The notes below the pieces were generated by a model, which was given only the letters and a program-made list of their open reading frames with translations, was not told where the DNA came from and did no database searches. Source: Bradyrhizobium nivariense (GTDB taxonomy: Bacteria > Pseudomonadota > Alphaproteobacteria > Rhizobiales > Xanthobacteraceae). Taken from it: 64,000 bases of DNA. The stretch is taken from positions 62,001 to 126,000 of the forward strand of contig NZ_JARVWW010000005.1 in assembly GCF_029846715.1 (NCBI RefSeq), written 5' to 3'. The translations under genes and the position numbers were made by a program. Shown in pieces: positions 8,530 through 17,734 of the stretch. The first letter of the stretch is position 1. Every line of letters begins with the position of its first letter.

Positions 8530-9045
8530 ATGGCAGTTGATGCTCATTTCCTGAGAAGCTTGATCGAGGACGAACTGACAACACTGTCCGATGCTCGGAT
8601 CATAGCTCATGTTACGAAACTGCTTGTCGTGCCACGCGCCGTGCTCCGCAGTTGGGATTATGGCACGCCTGGCCAGCAGTATCCATGCTGGATCGTCCTT
8701 GACGATCCGACTCTTTCATTCAGCGCGATTGCCTTTTGCGAGTTTGGCTTCGGGCCAAAGTACCCTTGGGGGCTCATCAGTTCCGGCGACCTCCCTGGCG
8801 ACATGCACATGGGCATGGACTCCGGATGGTTTCCTTCTTTCCTCGATGCCTATTTCGAGTCTTGGGCGGCGACTGAACTCCCCATCTGGCAGATCATGAA
8901 GGACGAGCCCGATCGAACGCTTGTCCCGCTGAGTGGTGAGGGGACATGGGGAAGCACGTGGGACCGCATCAACGAGTTGCGAAGCGCCGATCCGAGCGGT
9001 CGCTACGATTGCCGCCATGGCATCACTTATGGAGACAAGTCGTAA
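8530..9045 (+). CDS. Hypothetical protein, 171 residues
   Basis: I do not recognise this protein. It is soluble and acidic, with many aromatic residues: YGTPGQQYPCWIVLDDP, EFGFGPKYPWGLIS, MGMDSGWFPSFLDAYFESWA and a Tyr/Asp/Gly-rich C-terminus. The style resembles SMI1/Imm-type immunity or small regulatory proteins, but no motif fixes this. Its codon use is less GC-extreme than its neighbours, which fits horizontal acquisition. It stands between the orphan ParD and the luciferase-like oxidoreductase, in a zone rich in gene remnants. Confidence 0.65.
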   Translation: MAVDAHFLRSLIEDELTTLSDARIIAHVTKLLVVPRAVLRSWDYGTPGQQYPCWIVLDDPTLSFSAIAFCEFGFGPKYPWGLISSGDLPGDMHMGMDSGWFPSFLDAYFESWAATELPIWQIMKDEPDRTLVPLSGEGTWGSTWDRINELRSADPSGRYDCRHGITYGDKS

Positions 9046-9092
9046 CTTGACTTGCGCTCAGTCTGCCTGACCTAGGCAACGCGTCGCGCGCC

Positions 9093-10124
9093 TCACCGCC
9101 ACCCAAGCGCGGGCGCGACGTGAGTCAAAATCGCCTCGATCGAGTGTGCGCAGTACGCCACGCCCAGCTGGTTAGGCACGGTCAGTAGCAGCGTGTCCGC
9201 CTCCGCGATCGCCTCGTCCTGTCGTAGCTGCTCGATCAGCACGTCCGGCTCTGCCGCATAGCTGCGGCCGAAGATCGCCCGCGTTCGCGGGTCGATGAAG
9301 CCGATCTGGTCGTCGCCTCCGCGTTCGCCGCCGAAATAGGCGCGGTCGCGATCGTCGATCAGCGCGAAGATGCTGCGGCTGACGGACACACGCGGCTCTC
9401 GGGTGTGGCCGGCCTCCTTCCACGCCGCGCGATAGGCGCGAATTTGGGCCGCCTGCTGCACATGGAAGGCTTCGCCGGTCTCGTCGTTCTTCAGCGTCGA
9501 GCTCTGCAGATTCATGCCGTGCTGCGCCGCCCACACCGCGGTGGCGTTCGAGCCGGCGCCCCACCAGATCCGTTCGCGCAGGCCTTGCGCATGCGGCTCG
9601 AGGCGCAAGAGCCCCGGCGGGTTTGGAAACATCGGCTGCGGATTGGGCTCTGCAAATCCGTCGCCGCGCAGCAGGTCCAGAAAGACCTCCGCATGGCGCC
9701 GGCCCATGTCGGCGTCGCTCTCGCCGTCGGCCGGCCGATAGCCGAAATAGCGCCAGCCGTCGATCACCTGCTCGGGCGAGCCGCGGCTGATGCCGAGCTG
9801 AAGCCTGCCGCCGGCGATGAGATCGGCGGAGCCCGCGTCCTCCACCATGTAAAGCGGGTTCTCGTAGCGCATGTCGATCACGGCCGTGCCGATCTCGATC
9901 TTGCTGGTCCTGGCGCCGACGGCTGCAAGCAGCGGAAACGGCGAGGCAAGCTGGCGCGCGAAGTGATGCACGCGGAAATAGGCACCGTCGGCGCCGAGTT
10001 GCTCCGCTGCAACCGCAAGCTCGATGGATTGCAGCAGCGTATCCGCCGCCGAGCGGGTCTGCGACTGCGACGAGGGCGTCCAGTGCCCGAAGGAGAGGAA
10101 TCCGATTTTCTTCATGGGGGTCAT
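9093..10124 (-). CDS. LLM-class (luciferase-like) flavin-dependent oxidoreductase
   Basis: A 343-residue (alpha/beta)8 flavin monooxygenase of the bacterial luciferase family. It begins KKIGFLSFGHW and carries GADGAYFRVHHFARQLASP, the luciferase-family block that lines the flavin pocket. It also has the strand SKIEIGTAVIDMRYENPLYM and RLQLGISRGSPEQVIDGWRY. Such enzymes use FMNH2 supplied by a separate reductase. A second ATG (10115) is possible. It is followed downstream only by intergenic sequence; upstream lies the LysR remnant, so regulation may have been lost. Substrate unknown. Confidence 0.85.
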   Translation of the reverse strand: MTPMKKIGFLSFGHWTPSSQSQTRSAADTLLQSIELAVAAEQLGADGAYFRVHHFARQLASPFPLLAAVGARTSKIEIGTAVIDMRYENPLYMVEDAGSADLIAGGRLQLGISRGSPEQVIDGWRYFGYRPADGESDADMGRRHAEVFLDLLRGDGFAEPNPQPMFPNPPGLLRLEPHAQGLRERIWWGAGSNATAVWAAQHGMNLQSSTLKNDETGEAFHVQQAAQIRAYRAAWKEAGHTREPRVSVSRSIFALIDDRDRAYFGGERGGDDQIGFIDPRTRAIFGRSYAAEPDVLIEQLRQDEAIAEADTLLLTVPNQLGVAYCAHSIEAILTHVAPALGWR

Positions 10125-10145
10125 TTAATGATGGCAGGAGCTGCG

Positions 10146-10421
10146 TCAACCGCCTGCGCTGGCGGCTTGGGTATCCGATGGGCCACCCGCAAAGTGCTCG
10201 GCGCGTTCGACCAGAAGATCCAGAAAGCTTCGCGCACGTAGCGACATCCAGTGCGTCTCCGGATAGACCGCATGCAAGGGCAGTGGGGCGATGGCGTAGT
10301 CCGGAAGCAGATGCTCGAGCTCGCCGCTGCGAAGGCCGTCCGCGGCATTCCAGTCGGGCAGGATGGCGATGCCGAGATGATGCATCGTCGCCTCCTGCAT
10401 CGCATCGCTAGGCTCCCTCAA
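10146..10421 (-). pseudogene. LysR-family regulator, C-terminal fragment only
   Basis: The 91-residue frame matches the end of a LysR effector domain: MHHLGIAILPDWNAADGLRS, LEHLLPDYAIAPLPLHAVYP and the closing helix ARSFLDLLVERAEHF. The N-terminal helix-turn-helix and most of the effector domain (about 200 residues) are missing. The frame ends 40 bases from the start of the divergent monooxygenase gene at 10463. In an intact locus this regulator would probably have controlled a neighbour; here it cannot bind DNA. Confidence 0.65.
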
Positions 10422-10462
10422 AACAAGCCGTGACAGGGTAGGAAATCAGGGGAGGGAACGAC

Positions 10463-11713
10463 GTGGCTCACAACATCGGAATTGTCGGCGCCGGAATCGC
10501 AGGCCTGCATCTCGCGCTCTACCTTCAGAAGCATGGCGTCGATGCCACTGTCATCACCGACCGGCCGCCGGAGGATTATCGCAATATCCGGCTCCTCAAC
10601 ACCGTCGCGCATCACCACGTGACCCTTGCGCGCGAGGACTATCTCGGCGTCAATCACTGGACTGATCCGAAGGACCATTATGACTATCACGACCACGTCT
10701 TCAATTTCCCCCAGCCGCTGCGCTTTCGCGGTGATTTCTCGAAGCCGAGCCGCGCCGTCGACTACCGGATTTATCTCCCCGCGCTGATGCAGGACTTCAT
10801 GAAGCGCGGCGGTAGAATCGAATATCGCCGCATCGAGGAGCGCGACATCCGTCCGCTGGTCGCCCGTTTCGATCTGCTGGTCGTCTCGACCGGCAAGGGC
10901 CCGCTGGGTCAGCTCTTCTCGTACCGGCCGGAGCACACGCCCTACTCGCAGCCGCAACGGCGGCTGTGCGTCGGGCTCTACACCGGTGTGCGGCAGCCCG
11001 ATCCCATGAACGTCACGCTCTCGGTGTCGCCCGGCCACGGCGAGATGATCGTGATCCCGACCATCACCTTCGGCGGCATCGCCAACGCGCTGCTGATGGA
11101 GAACGTGCCGGGCGGCGACATGGAGGAGCTGGCGACGCTCAGCTACGACGACAACCCGAAAAACTTCTTGAAGGTGTTGCTGGGCAAGCTTGAGAAGCAT
11201 CATCCGACGACCTACGACCGGATCGACACGGCACGCTTCGATCTCGCCCAGCCGCAGGATCTGCTGCAAGGCGGCGTGGTCCCGACCGTACGCGATACGG
11301 TGGTCGAATTCGACGACGGCAAATGCGCGATCGCGCTTGGCGACGTCCATGCGATCGTCGATCCCATGATGGGCCAGGGCGCCAACGTCGCCTCCTATGC
11401 GGCCTTTGTGCTCGGCGAGGAGATCATCAGCGCCGATGCGCTCGACGCGCGCCTTTGCGAGAAGATCGATTTGAAACGGCAGGATCGCGTGCTGGCGGCG
11501 TCGCGCTGGACCAACGTGATGCTGCAGCCGCCGACGGAAGCCCTGGGCATGCTGATCGGCGCGATGAGCCAGAATCCGGCGCTGGCGAACGAGTTCACCG
11601 AGAATTTCAACTACCCGGACCGTCAGTGGGACCGCATCTCCACGCCGCAGCGCATCCAGGCCTGGATCGAACGCATGTCGGTGCCATCAGAGCCCGTCAG
11701 GGCCATTGCGTGA
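10463..11713 (+). CDS. Styrene/indole monooxygenase-type FAD monooxygenase (StyA family)
   Basis: A 416-residue FAD-dependent epoxidase of the two-component styrene monooxygenase family. The N-terminal GxGxxG dinucleotide motif is in IGIVGAGIAGLHLALYL. VAHHHVTLARED and the late FAD-contact block GDVHAIVDPMMGQGANVASY are typical of the family. StyA enzymes take FADH2 from a partner reductase and epoxidise styrene or indole. The gene at 11720 supplies a flavin reductase six bases downstream, so the pair is a two-component system. No StyC isomerase or StyD dehydrogenase is nearby, so the natural substrate may not be styrene. GGGAGG at 10451-10456 is the ribosome-binding site. Confidence 0.88.
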   Translation: MAHNIGIVGAGIAGLHLALYLQKHGVDATVITDRPPEDYRNIRLLNTVAHHHVTLAREDYLGVNHWTDPKDHYDYHDHVFNFPQPLRFRGDFSKPSRAVDYRIYLPALMQDFMKRGGRIEYRRIEERDIRPLVARFDLLVVSTGKGPLGQLFSYRPEHTPYSQPQRRLCVGLYTGVRQPDPMNVTLSVSPGHGEMIVIPTITFGGIANALLMENVPGGDMEELATLSYDDNPKNFLKVLLGKLEKHHPTTYDRIDTARFDLAQPQDLLQGGVVPTVRDTVVEFDDGKCAIALGDVHAIVDPMMGQGANVASYAAFVLGEEIISADALDARLCEKIDLKRQDRVLAASRWTNVMLQPPTEALGMLIGAMSQNPALANEFTENFNYPDRQWDRISTPQRIQAWIERMSVPSEPVRAIA

Positions 11714-11719
11714 GGATCA

Positions 11720-12313
11720 ATGGCGCGACCCCCTTCCACTTCGCGAGCGGAGACTGTCATGCAGCGCGCCAGTCCAGCGTCGTTTCGCGAAGCTGCGTCG
11801 CGATTTGCGACCGGGGTCGCGGTGCTGACCGCGCTGGATGAGCACGGCCGTGTCTGCGGCATGACTGCAAACAGTTTTGTCACGGTCAGCCTTTCGCCAC
11901 CGACCGTGCTGGTCTCCGTCATGCCGGGACGGGTGCACCGGGCGATCTCGGCAACCGGACGCTATTCCGTCAACGTCCTGCCGGACCATGGCCGGGATCT
12001 TTCGAGGCATTTCGCGAGCCACCCGAACGCCGGCGCTACTCCGGATTACGAGATCGTCGACGGCCTGCCGCGCCTTCAGGGATGCATCGCCTATTTCGCC
12101 TGTGAGGTCACCCAGCACGTCGATGTCAGCGACCACACGCTGATCATCGCCGAAGTCTCGACCTGCGACTACCGCGACACCACGCCGCTGGTGTTCTTCC
12201 AGCCGCTATCATCTCGGGCCGGGCGTGCCGGTGGATCGGTGAGGGGCTGCGACGCGGTCGCTCTCATGGAATGCTGTGACTACCGGACGTCCGCGACAGG
12301 CCAGTCAGCATAG
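11720..12313 (+). CDS. Flavin reductase, partner of the monooxygenase, with a frameshifted tail
   Basis: The first ~160 residues are a flavin reductase of the HpaC/StyB type: FREAASRFATGVAVLTALDE, MTANSFVTVSLSPPTVLVSV, RYSVNVLP and a FACEV strand. It should reduce FAD or FMN with NAD(P)H and pass it to the upstream monooxygenase. After PLVFFQ (near 12202) the annotated frame runs into an unlikely tail of ~40 residues. The next frame from 12204 reads SRYHLGPGVPVDR and stops at 12240-12242, as expected for a normal C-terminus. A one-base deletion, or a sequencing error, at about 12203 therefore altered the end. The core should still fold. Confidence 0.82.
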   Translation: MARPPSTSRAETVMQRASPASFREAASRFATGVAVLTALDEHGRVCGMTANSFVTVSLSPPTVLVSVMPGRVHRAISATGRYSVNVLPDHGRDLSRHFASHPNAGATPDYEIVDGLPRLQGCIAYFACEVTQHVDVSDHTLIIAEVSTCDYRDTTPLVFFQPLSSRAGRAGGSVRGCDAVALMECCDYRTSATGQSA

Positions 12314-13311
12314 GGTATGCGATAGGATAAGCAACGGGGCGAGCGGCGGTAAGCCAAGGAATTCGCGCGCCTGACGCGCTCAAGAAGCGCGGCTCGCATC
12401 GGACGCTCCAGGTTGCTCCACCATGTATCAGACATGCATGTGTGTTCGATGTGCTCGAAGGCACATTGGACGGCGAGCGATGCCATCTGCTCCCTAGCTC
12501 GGGCGGCAAAGGAGCGGACGAACTGCTCCGCTGCGGAGTTCGCTCGCAGCCAAGTGAACGCCAGCACTGCCGCGCCATCAGCCGCCAGCAAGTGCATCGC
12601 CAAGTAGCAACATGGAAGGGCGAAGTTCTGAACGCGCCGTGCGGCGAAATCGTATTGCGGTCGGAAGGCGCCTACAGACATCACAGCAGGTGGCGCGTCG
12701 AAGCGTACGACCAGACTGCCGACATCCTCGAAACGTCGAGCCGCAATCAGCTTCTCAGTACGAAACAGCGCGTAGTAAGCTTCCTCAGAGGCCTTCCTGC
12801 TACATCTGTCAATCCAGGAGAATCTGACATCCGGCGGTTTGTCAGATTCCCAATCCAGTTCTGAGGCTGCCGACTCTTGTTGATTTCTACGCTGATGAAA
12901 CTCAGCGGCGATTGCTCGATAATGGAGTAGCGCCAGCTGCTGGGATGAGAAGTTGAGTAATGCATCTTCGATTGGCGCGAAGAGAGTCTTGTCGTGGTCA
13001 GCGCAGAAGCAGTTCATCGTCGAGAACTCGCCGACGCCGATCTCTTCCACCTTGAACCCTGTCCGCTGCATCCTCATAACGGCGAGCAACGAGTTTGGGA
13101 CGGCAACGACGTGGCCGTTCCGCGCGATCTGCTTCAATTGGGAGCGAGCAATGATGTGAGCGCGCACAATCCGACCGCTGCATCGCGAATGATCCGCGGC
13201 AAGACATTCCTTTGCCTCGAAGAACCGTTGGTGCCGCTCGGTGAAGGACCATAGCTGTGGTGGAATCGGCATAGTCCCAGGATAGGGCAATCCGTGCGGT
13301 TGCTCTGACAT
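12280..13311 (-). CDS. Unknown protein with HNH-like Cys/His metal-binding layout
   Basis: A 343-residue protein from the ATG at 13311; an in-frame ATG at 13566 would run through the opposite toxin gene and is unlikely. The N-terminal part has ECLAADHSRCSGRIVRAHII, then KQIARNGHV, then MNCFCADHDKTLFAPIED. The spaced Cys residues, the A-H-x-I block and the F-C-x-x-H-D block resemble an HNH/treble-clef-type zinc site found in a family of unknown function often near mobile or defence genes. The rest (LLHYRAIAAEFHQRR onward) is helical with several Trp and Cys and no named domain. Codon use is less GC-biased than the neighbours. Nuclease activity is a guess. Confidence 0.7.
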   Translation of the reverse strand: MSEQPHGLPYPGTMPIPPQLWSFTERHQRFFEAKECLAADHSRCSGRIVRAHIIARSQLKQIARNGHVVAVPNSLLAVMRMQRTGFKVEEIGVGEFSTMNCFCADHDKTLFAPIEDALLNFSSQQLALLHYRAIAAEFHQRRNQQESAASELDWESDKPPDVRFSWIDRCSRKASEEAYYALFRTEKLIAARRFEDVGSLVVRFDAPPAVMSVGAFRPQYDFAARRVQNFALPCCYLAMHLLAADGAAVLAFTWLRANSAAEQFVRSFAARAREQMASLAVQCAFEHIEHTCMSDTWWSNLERPMRAALLERVRRANSLAYRRSPRCLSYRIPYADWPVADVR

Positions 13312-13312
13312 T

Positions 13313-13341
13313 TTGACGAGCGTGGTAATTCTGGCTATAAT
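13313..13341 (+). promoter_or_regulatory. Sigma-70-type promoter of the RelE/Phd operon
   Basis: TTGACG (13313-13318), a 17-base spacer and TATAAT (13336-13341). Transcription would start at about 13348, only about three bases before the toxin ATG (13351), so the mRNA is nearly leaderless. The -35 box begins two bases from the divergent gene's start codon (13311-13309). Confidence 0.65.
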
Positions 13342-13352
13342 CTGGCCAGAAT
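13328..13352. promoter_or_regulatory. Palindromic operator around the toxin-antitoxin promoter
   Basis: ATTCTGGC (13328-13335) and GCCAGAAT (13345-13352) are perfect inverted arms with a nine-base spacer that contains the -10 box TATAAT. The right arm overlaps the toxin start codon. This is the expected place for antitoxin/toxin autorepression. Confidence 0.6.
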
Positions 13353-13644
13353 GGCTTTCGATGTCATCTTTGCTCCAGAAGCAGTTGAAGATTTCCAGCG
13401 CCTGAGAGCACATGTCCGCGCGGCCGTTCGAACTGCACTGGAAACGCATCTGAGGCACGAGCCCGAGAAAGTCAGCCGCAGCCGGATCAAGAAATTGCGG
13501 GGTTTGCGTCGGCCCCAATACAGGCGGCGCGTAGGCGAAGTCCGGGTATTCTACGATGTTCCTCACACGACCGTCGAAATTCTGGCGATCGTTGCTAAAT
13601 CGGAGGCCGAGTCATGGCTCGCACAATTCGGAAATCCGGAGTGA
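13351..13644 (+). CDS. RelE/ParE-superfamily toxin
   Basis: A 97-residue toxin of the RelE fold: FDVIFAPEAVEDFQRLRAH, then a basic block (SRSRIKKLRGLRRPQYRRRV) and the closing strands GEVRVFYDVPHTTVEILAIV. RelE toxins cut mRNA in the ribosomal A site. The basic Arg/Lys cluster and the R-V-F-Y-D strand fit that activity better than ParE gyrase inhibition, but this cannot be settled from sequence. The toxin precedes and overlaps its antitoxin by 31 bases, which is the reverse of the more common order. Transcription is from the promoter at 13313-13341. Confidence 0.85.
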   Translation: MAFDVIFAPEAVEDFQRLRAHVRAAVRTALETHLRHEPEKVSRSRIKKLRGLRRPQYRRRVGEVRVFYDVPHTTVEILAIVAKSEAESWLAQFGNPE

Positions 13645-13889
13645 AAGAGGTCCCACTCTCCGAGATCAAGGATGATCTGTCCCGCTATCTCCGTGAGGCC
13701 GAGACGCAGGAGATCGTGATCACGCGTCACGGCAAGCCGGCTGGCGTGTTGATCGGATTCGAATCGGAGGACGATTGGTTCGAATACCGTTTGGAGCATG
13801 ATCCCCGCTTCCTGCAACGCGTTGAACAGGCGCGGAACAGCTTGCGCGCGGCACGCGGTGTGAAGCTTGAGGATATCGATACCGAGTAG
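13614..13889 (+). CDS. Phd/YefM-family antitoxin
   Basis: A 91-residue antitoxin. The N-terminal fold is typical of Phd/YefM: VPLSEIKDDLSRYLREAE, then EIVITRHGKPAGVLIGFES, which forms the DNA-binding dimer. The acidic C-terminal half (DDWFEYRLEHDPRFLQRVEQ) would wrap the toxin. It overlaps the 3' end of the RelE-like toxin gene, so the two are translationally coupled. With the toxin it should repress the palindromic operator at 13328-13352. The gene is immediately followed by the first 39-base direct repeat that bounds the HigBA cassette. Confidence 0.85.
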   Translation: MARTIRKSGVKEVPLSEIKDDLSRYLREAETQEIVITRHGKPAGVLIGFESEDDWFEYRLEHDPRFLQRVEQARNSLRAARGVKLEDIDTE

Positions 13890-13923
13890 AGCGGTAGGGG
13901 CTCGCTGAACCCACACACTCGGC

Positions 13924-13962
13924 GATGCCATCCTGCTCCTGTGTTGCCCGACGGAGCAACGA
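13924..13962. repeat. 39-base direct repeat, copy A, left of higA
   Basis: GATGCCATCCTGCTCCTGTG followed by TTGCCCGACGGAGCAACGA. It matches copy B (14727-14765) at 37 of 39 positions in the same orientation. The part GTTGC...GCAAC can form a short hairpin. The two copies enclose the HigBA module exactly. Confidence 0.75.
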
Positions 13963-13967
13963 TTTCG

Positions 13968-14348
13968 TCACGCCGCCTTTTTCCGGCTTGGTCTGATCAG
14001 CACATCCGCGGAGATGCCCAGTCGCTCGTGAAGGCGGCGGATCATCGTGATCGATAATCCGCGTTTCCGGTTCAGGACCTCGGCGACGCGGGTCCGCGTA
14101 CCAATAATCTCTTCCAGGTCCCGTCGCGTCAGCCCTTGCTGCTCCATGCGAAACTTGATGGCCTCGATGGGATCGGGCGGATCCATCGGATAGCGCTCGG
14201 TTTCGTATGCATCGATGAGAGTGGCGAGCACGTCCAGCCGATCGCCTTCAGGTGTGCCCGACTTCGCGCCCCAGAGGCGTTCCACTTCCTTGAGTGCGCC
14301 ATCATAGTCGCGCTTCGTCCGGATCGGCTTGATCTCAGTCGCCGCCAT
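13968..14348 (-). CDS. higA: HigA-type antitoxin with XRE helix-turn-helix
   Basis: A 126-residue antitoxin. The N-terminal part (IRTKRDYDGALKEVERLWGA through DVLATLIDAYETE) is the toxin-binding domain seen in HigA proteins with 'IEAIKFRMEQQGLTRRDLEE'-type junctions. The helix-turn-helix follows as GLTRRDLEEIIGTRTRVAEV and NRKRGLSITMIRRLHERLGI. It overlaps the upstream toxin gene by 14 bases. HigA represses its own operon, and a 19-base palindrome lies before higB at 14677-14695. Confidence 0.88.
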   Translation of the reverse strand: MAATEIKPIRTKRDYDGALKEVERLWGAKSGTPEGDRLDVLATLIDAYETERYPMDPPDPIEAIKFRMEQQGLTRRDLEEIIGTRTRVAEVLNRKRGLSITMIRRLHERLGISADVLIRPSRKKAA

Positions 14349-14661
14349 GTCGAACCTCCCTTACGTCAATCTTGTCGTAGTCCCGGTGCGTGCCGATCCA
14401 CTTGATCCACACGATACTTTTCTCGAAATCGACGGCGACGACCAGCCGATAGTCGTTGCCCTTGATGTTGAACACAACCCGGTCGGCCGAGATGATGCTG
14501 GCGGTCGCGTAGCTGCGTTTGATGCCCGCTGCGCTCGACCATCGCGCTTTTTTGACTTCATCGAACCACGCATCAAGGGCGGCCTTCAGCGCGTCGTGGT
14601 CCTTGTATCCCCGCCGTGCGCCGACGAACTCCCGCAACGTGCGCCGGGCAATGATCCGCAT
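14335..14661 (-). CDS. higB: HigB-type mRNA interferase toxin
   Basis: A 108-residue toxin of the HigB family: MRIIARRTLREFV, YKDHDALKAALDAWFDEVKK, ARWSSAAGIKRSYATASIIS, VVFNIKGNDYRLVVAVDFEK and VWIKWIGTHRDYDKIDV are all family landmarks (the N-I-x-G-N-x-Y-R-L core and the G-T-H-x-x-Y-D end). It cleaves mRNA at translating ribosomes and is held in check by HigA. Toxin-first order is normal for higBA. The pair sits between 39-base direct repeats, as if inserted as one cassette. Confidence 0.9.
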   Translation of the reverse strand: MRIIARRTLREFVGARRGYKDHDALKAALDAWFDEVKKARWSSAAGIKRSYATASIISADRVVFNIKGNDYRLVVAVDFEKSIVWIKWIGTHRDYDKIDVREVRHGGD

Positions 14662-14676
14662 GCGGTCACGTTATCA

Positions 14677-14695
14677 TGCGCCCAAAATGGGCGCA
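14677..14695. promoter_or_regulatory. Palindromic operator upstream of higB
   Basis: TGCGCCCA (14677-14684), AAA, TGGGCGCA (14688-14695) form a perfect inverted repeat ending 16 bases before the higB start codon. A TGATAA sequence near 14671-14676 on the minus strand could be the -10 box. The position fits HigA autoregulation. Confidence 0.55.
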
Positions 14696-14726
14696 ACATG
14701 GCGCGTTCGCGATGACAAGTTGTGAT

Positions 14727-14765
14727 GATGCCATCCTGCGCCTGTTTTGCCCGACGGAGCAACGA
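14727..14765. repeat. 39-base direct repeat, copy B, right of higB
   Basis: Same orientation as copy A at 13924-13962, with two mismatches. The remaining stretch to the end of ygiQ (14766-14923) holds no gene I can support. Confidence 0.75.
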
Positions 14766-14923
14766 CTTTTTGACCGGACGGGTCGACGTCTCCGCAACCG
14801 GCCTAAGCCGTTGATCCCACTCATGCCGGCTACTGTGCATGGGGTTGTTTTCGACATTTTTGTTTGGGAGTACGAAAGCGCCAGGCTGAACCGGATCTCA
14901 TCCGGCTCTCATCCGGCTCTTGC

Positions 14924-16945
<2,022 letters not shown>

Positions 16946-17112
16946 GGCGCATACGCATAGGACTCCGGGCTTCCGAATACAACCGACCGGCACGTGAAAG
17001 ATCCGGTTCCGTGGGCGGCAATCCGGGCGTGCCAACGCGTTAACCGTGACGCCGTCCACATACCGCCCCGCCCGACCGCGTCATGCTCTCCCTCGTTTCA
17101 AGGGAGAGATCG

Positions 17113-17403
17113 ATGTTTGTGGTCGACATGCTGCTGATCCTGGCGATGATGTTTTTCCTGTTCCTGCCGATCACCGATCGCAAGACGGTGCGGATGAAGC
17201 TCGGCATGCTGTGCGCGCTGCTTGCGGTGTTCCTGGTCTCGGTCACGCGCACCCATGTTGCGCCGGTGCGGCTCGCGGGCATCGCCTCGACCCACGGCGG
17301 GTTGCAAGCGCCGCCGCTTATGTCCATCAGCAAGCCATCGTCCGGGCTCTCTTCGCAGCACGCATGGGATATGCGATTGATCCATGGTCCCGGGAATATC
17401 TGA
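17113..17403 (+). CDS. Small membrane protein, unknown
   Basis: The ATG at 17113 has an AGGGAGAG ribosome-binding site at 17101-17108. The product starts with a hydrophobic helix (MFVVDMLLILAMMFFLFLPI), then TDRKTVRMKL and a second helix (GMLCALLAVFLVSV), followed by a ~45-residue polar tail ending HGPGNI. It is probably a two-helix inner-membrane protein. The tail is less protein-like, so the natural end may be earlier or the 3' part may have shifted frame. Divergent from ygiQ. Function unknown. Confidence 0.5.
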   Translation: MFVVDMLLILAMMFFLFLPITDRKTVRMKLGMLCALLAVFLVSVTRTHVAPVRLAGIASTHGGLQAPPLMSISKPSSGLSSQHAWDMRLIHGPGNI

Positions 17404-17563
17404 AGGTGGTCGTGGCTCTGCTGGTTCCGCGTCGTGGTTCAATCGCAGGAACCATCCGTCTCCGCGAACATTCTGATGCAGGGTTTACGCCGGGCCCAGC
17501 TGGCGCGCGCACGTCCGGGGTCTGATATCACCTCGATGTTCGCCTCTGGCGAATGGGGGAGCC

Positions 17564-17728
17564 GTGAGTACAGTCATAGAGAACCTGCTGTTGCGGAAGC
17601 AGAAGCTCGTGGAGCAGCTCGAGAAGGCGTCGTCGGTCGAGGACCGCGACAGGATCGAGCACCAGCTCGAACAGATCAACACCGCGCTGGATTTCCTGGA
17701 CAGGCCCGGCACGAAAGGCGCGCGGTAG
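17564..17728 (+). CDS. Small coiled-coil protein (54 residues)
   Basis: A GTG start at 17564 follows a strong GGGGGAG ribosome-binding site (17555-17561). The product reads MSTVIENLLLRKQKLVEQLE, then KASSVEDRDRIEHQLEQINT and ALDFLDRPGTKGAR. Heptad-spaced Leu/Ile and charged residues indicate a short helical hairpin or coiled coil. It was missed by length filters but the ribosome-binding site and composition make it convincing. It converges with the GntR regulator gene. Function unknown. Confidence 0.65.
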   Translation: MSTVIENLLLRKQKLVEQLEKASSVEDRDRIEHQLEQINTALDFLDRPGTKGAR

Positions 17729-17734
17729 AAGCGC

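Noticed and set aside
13312..13566. N-terminal extension of the HNH-like protein to 428 residues
   Set aside because: It runs antisense through the RelE-like toxin gene and its promoter; the ATG at 13311 is more credible.
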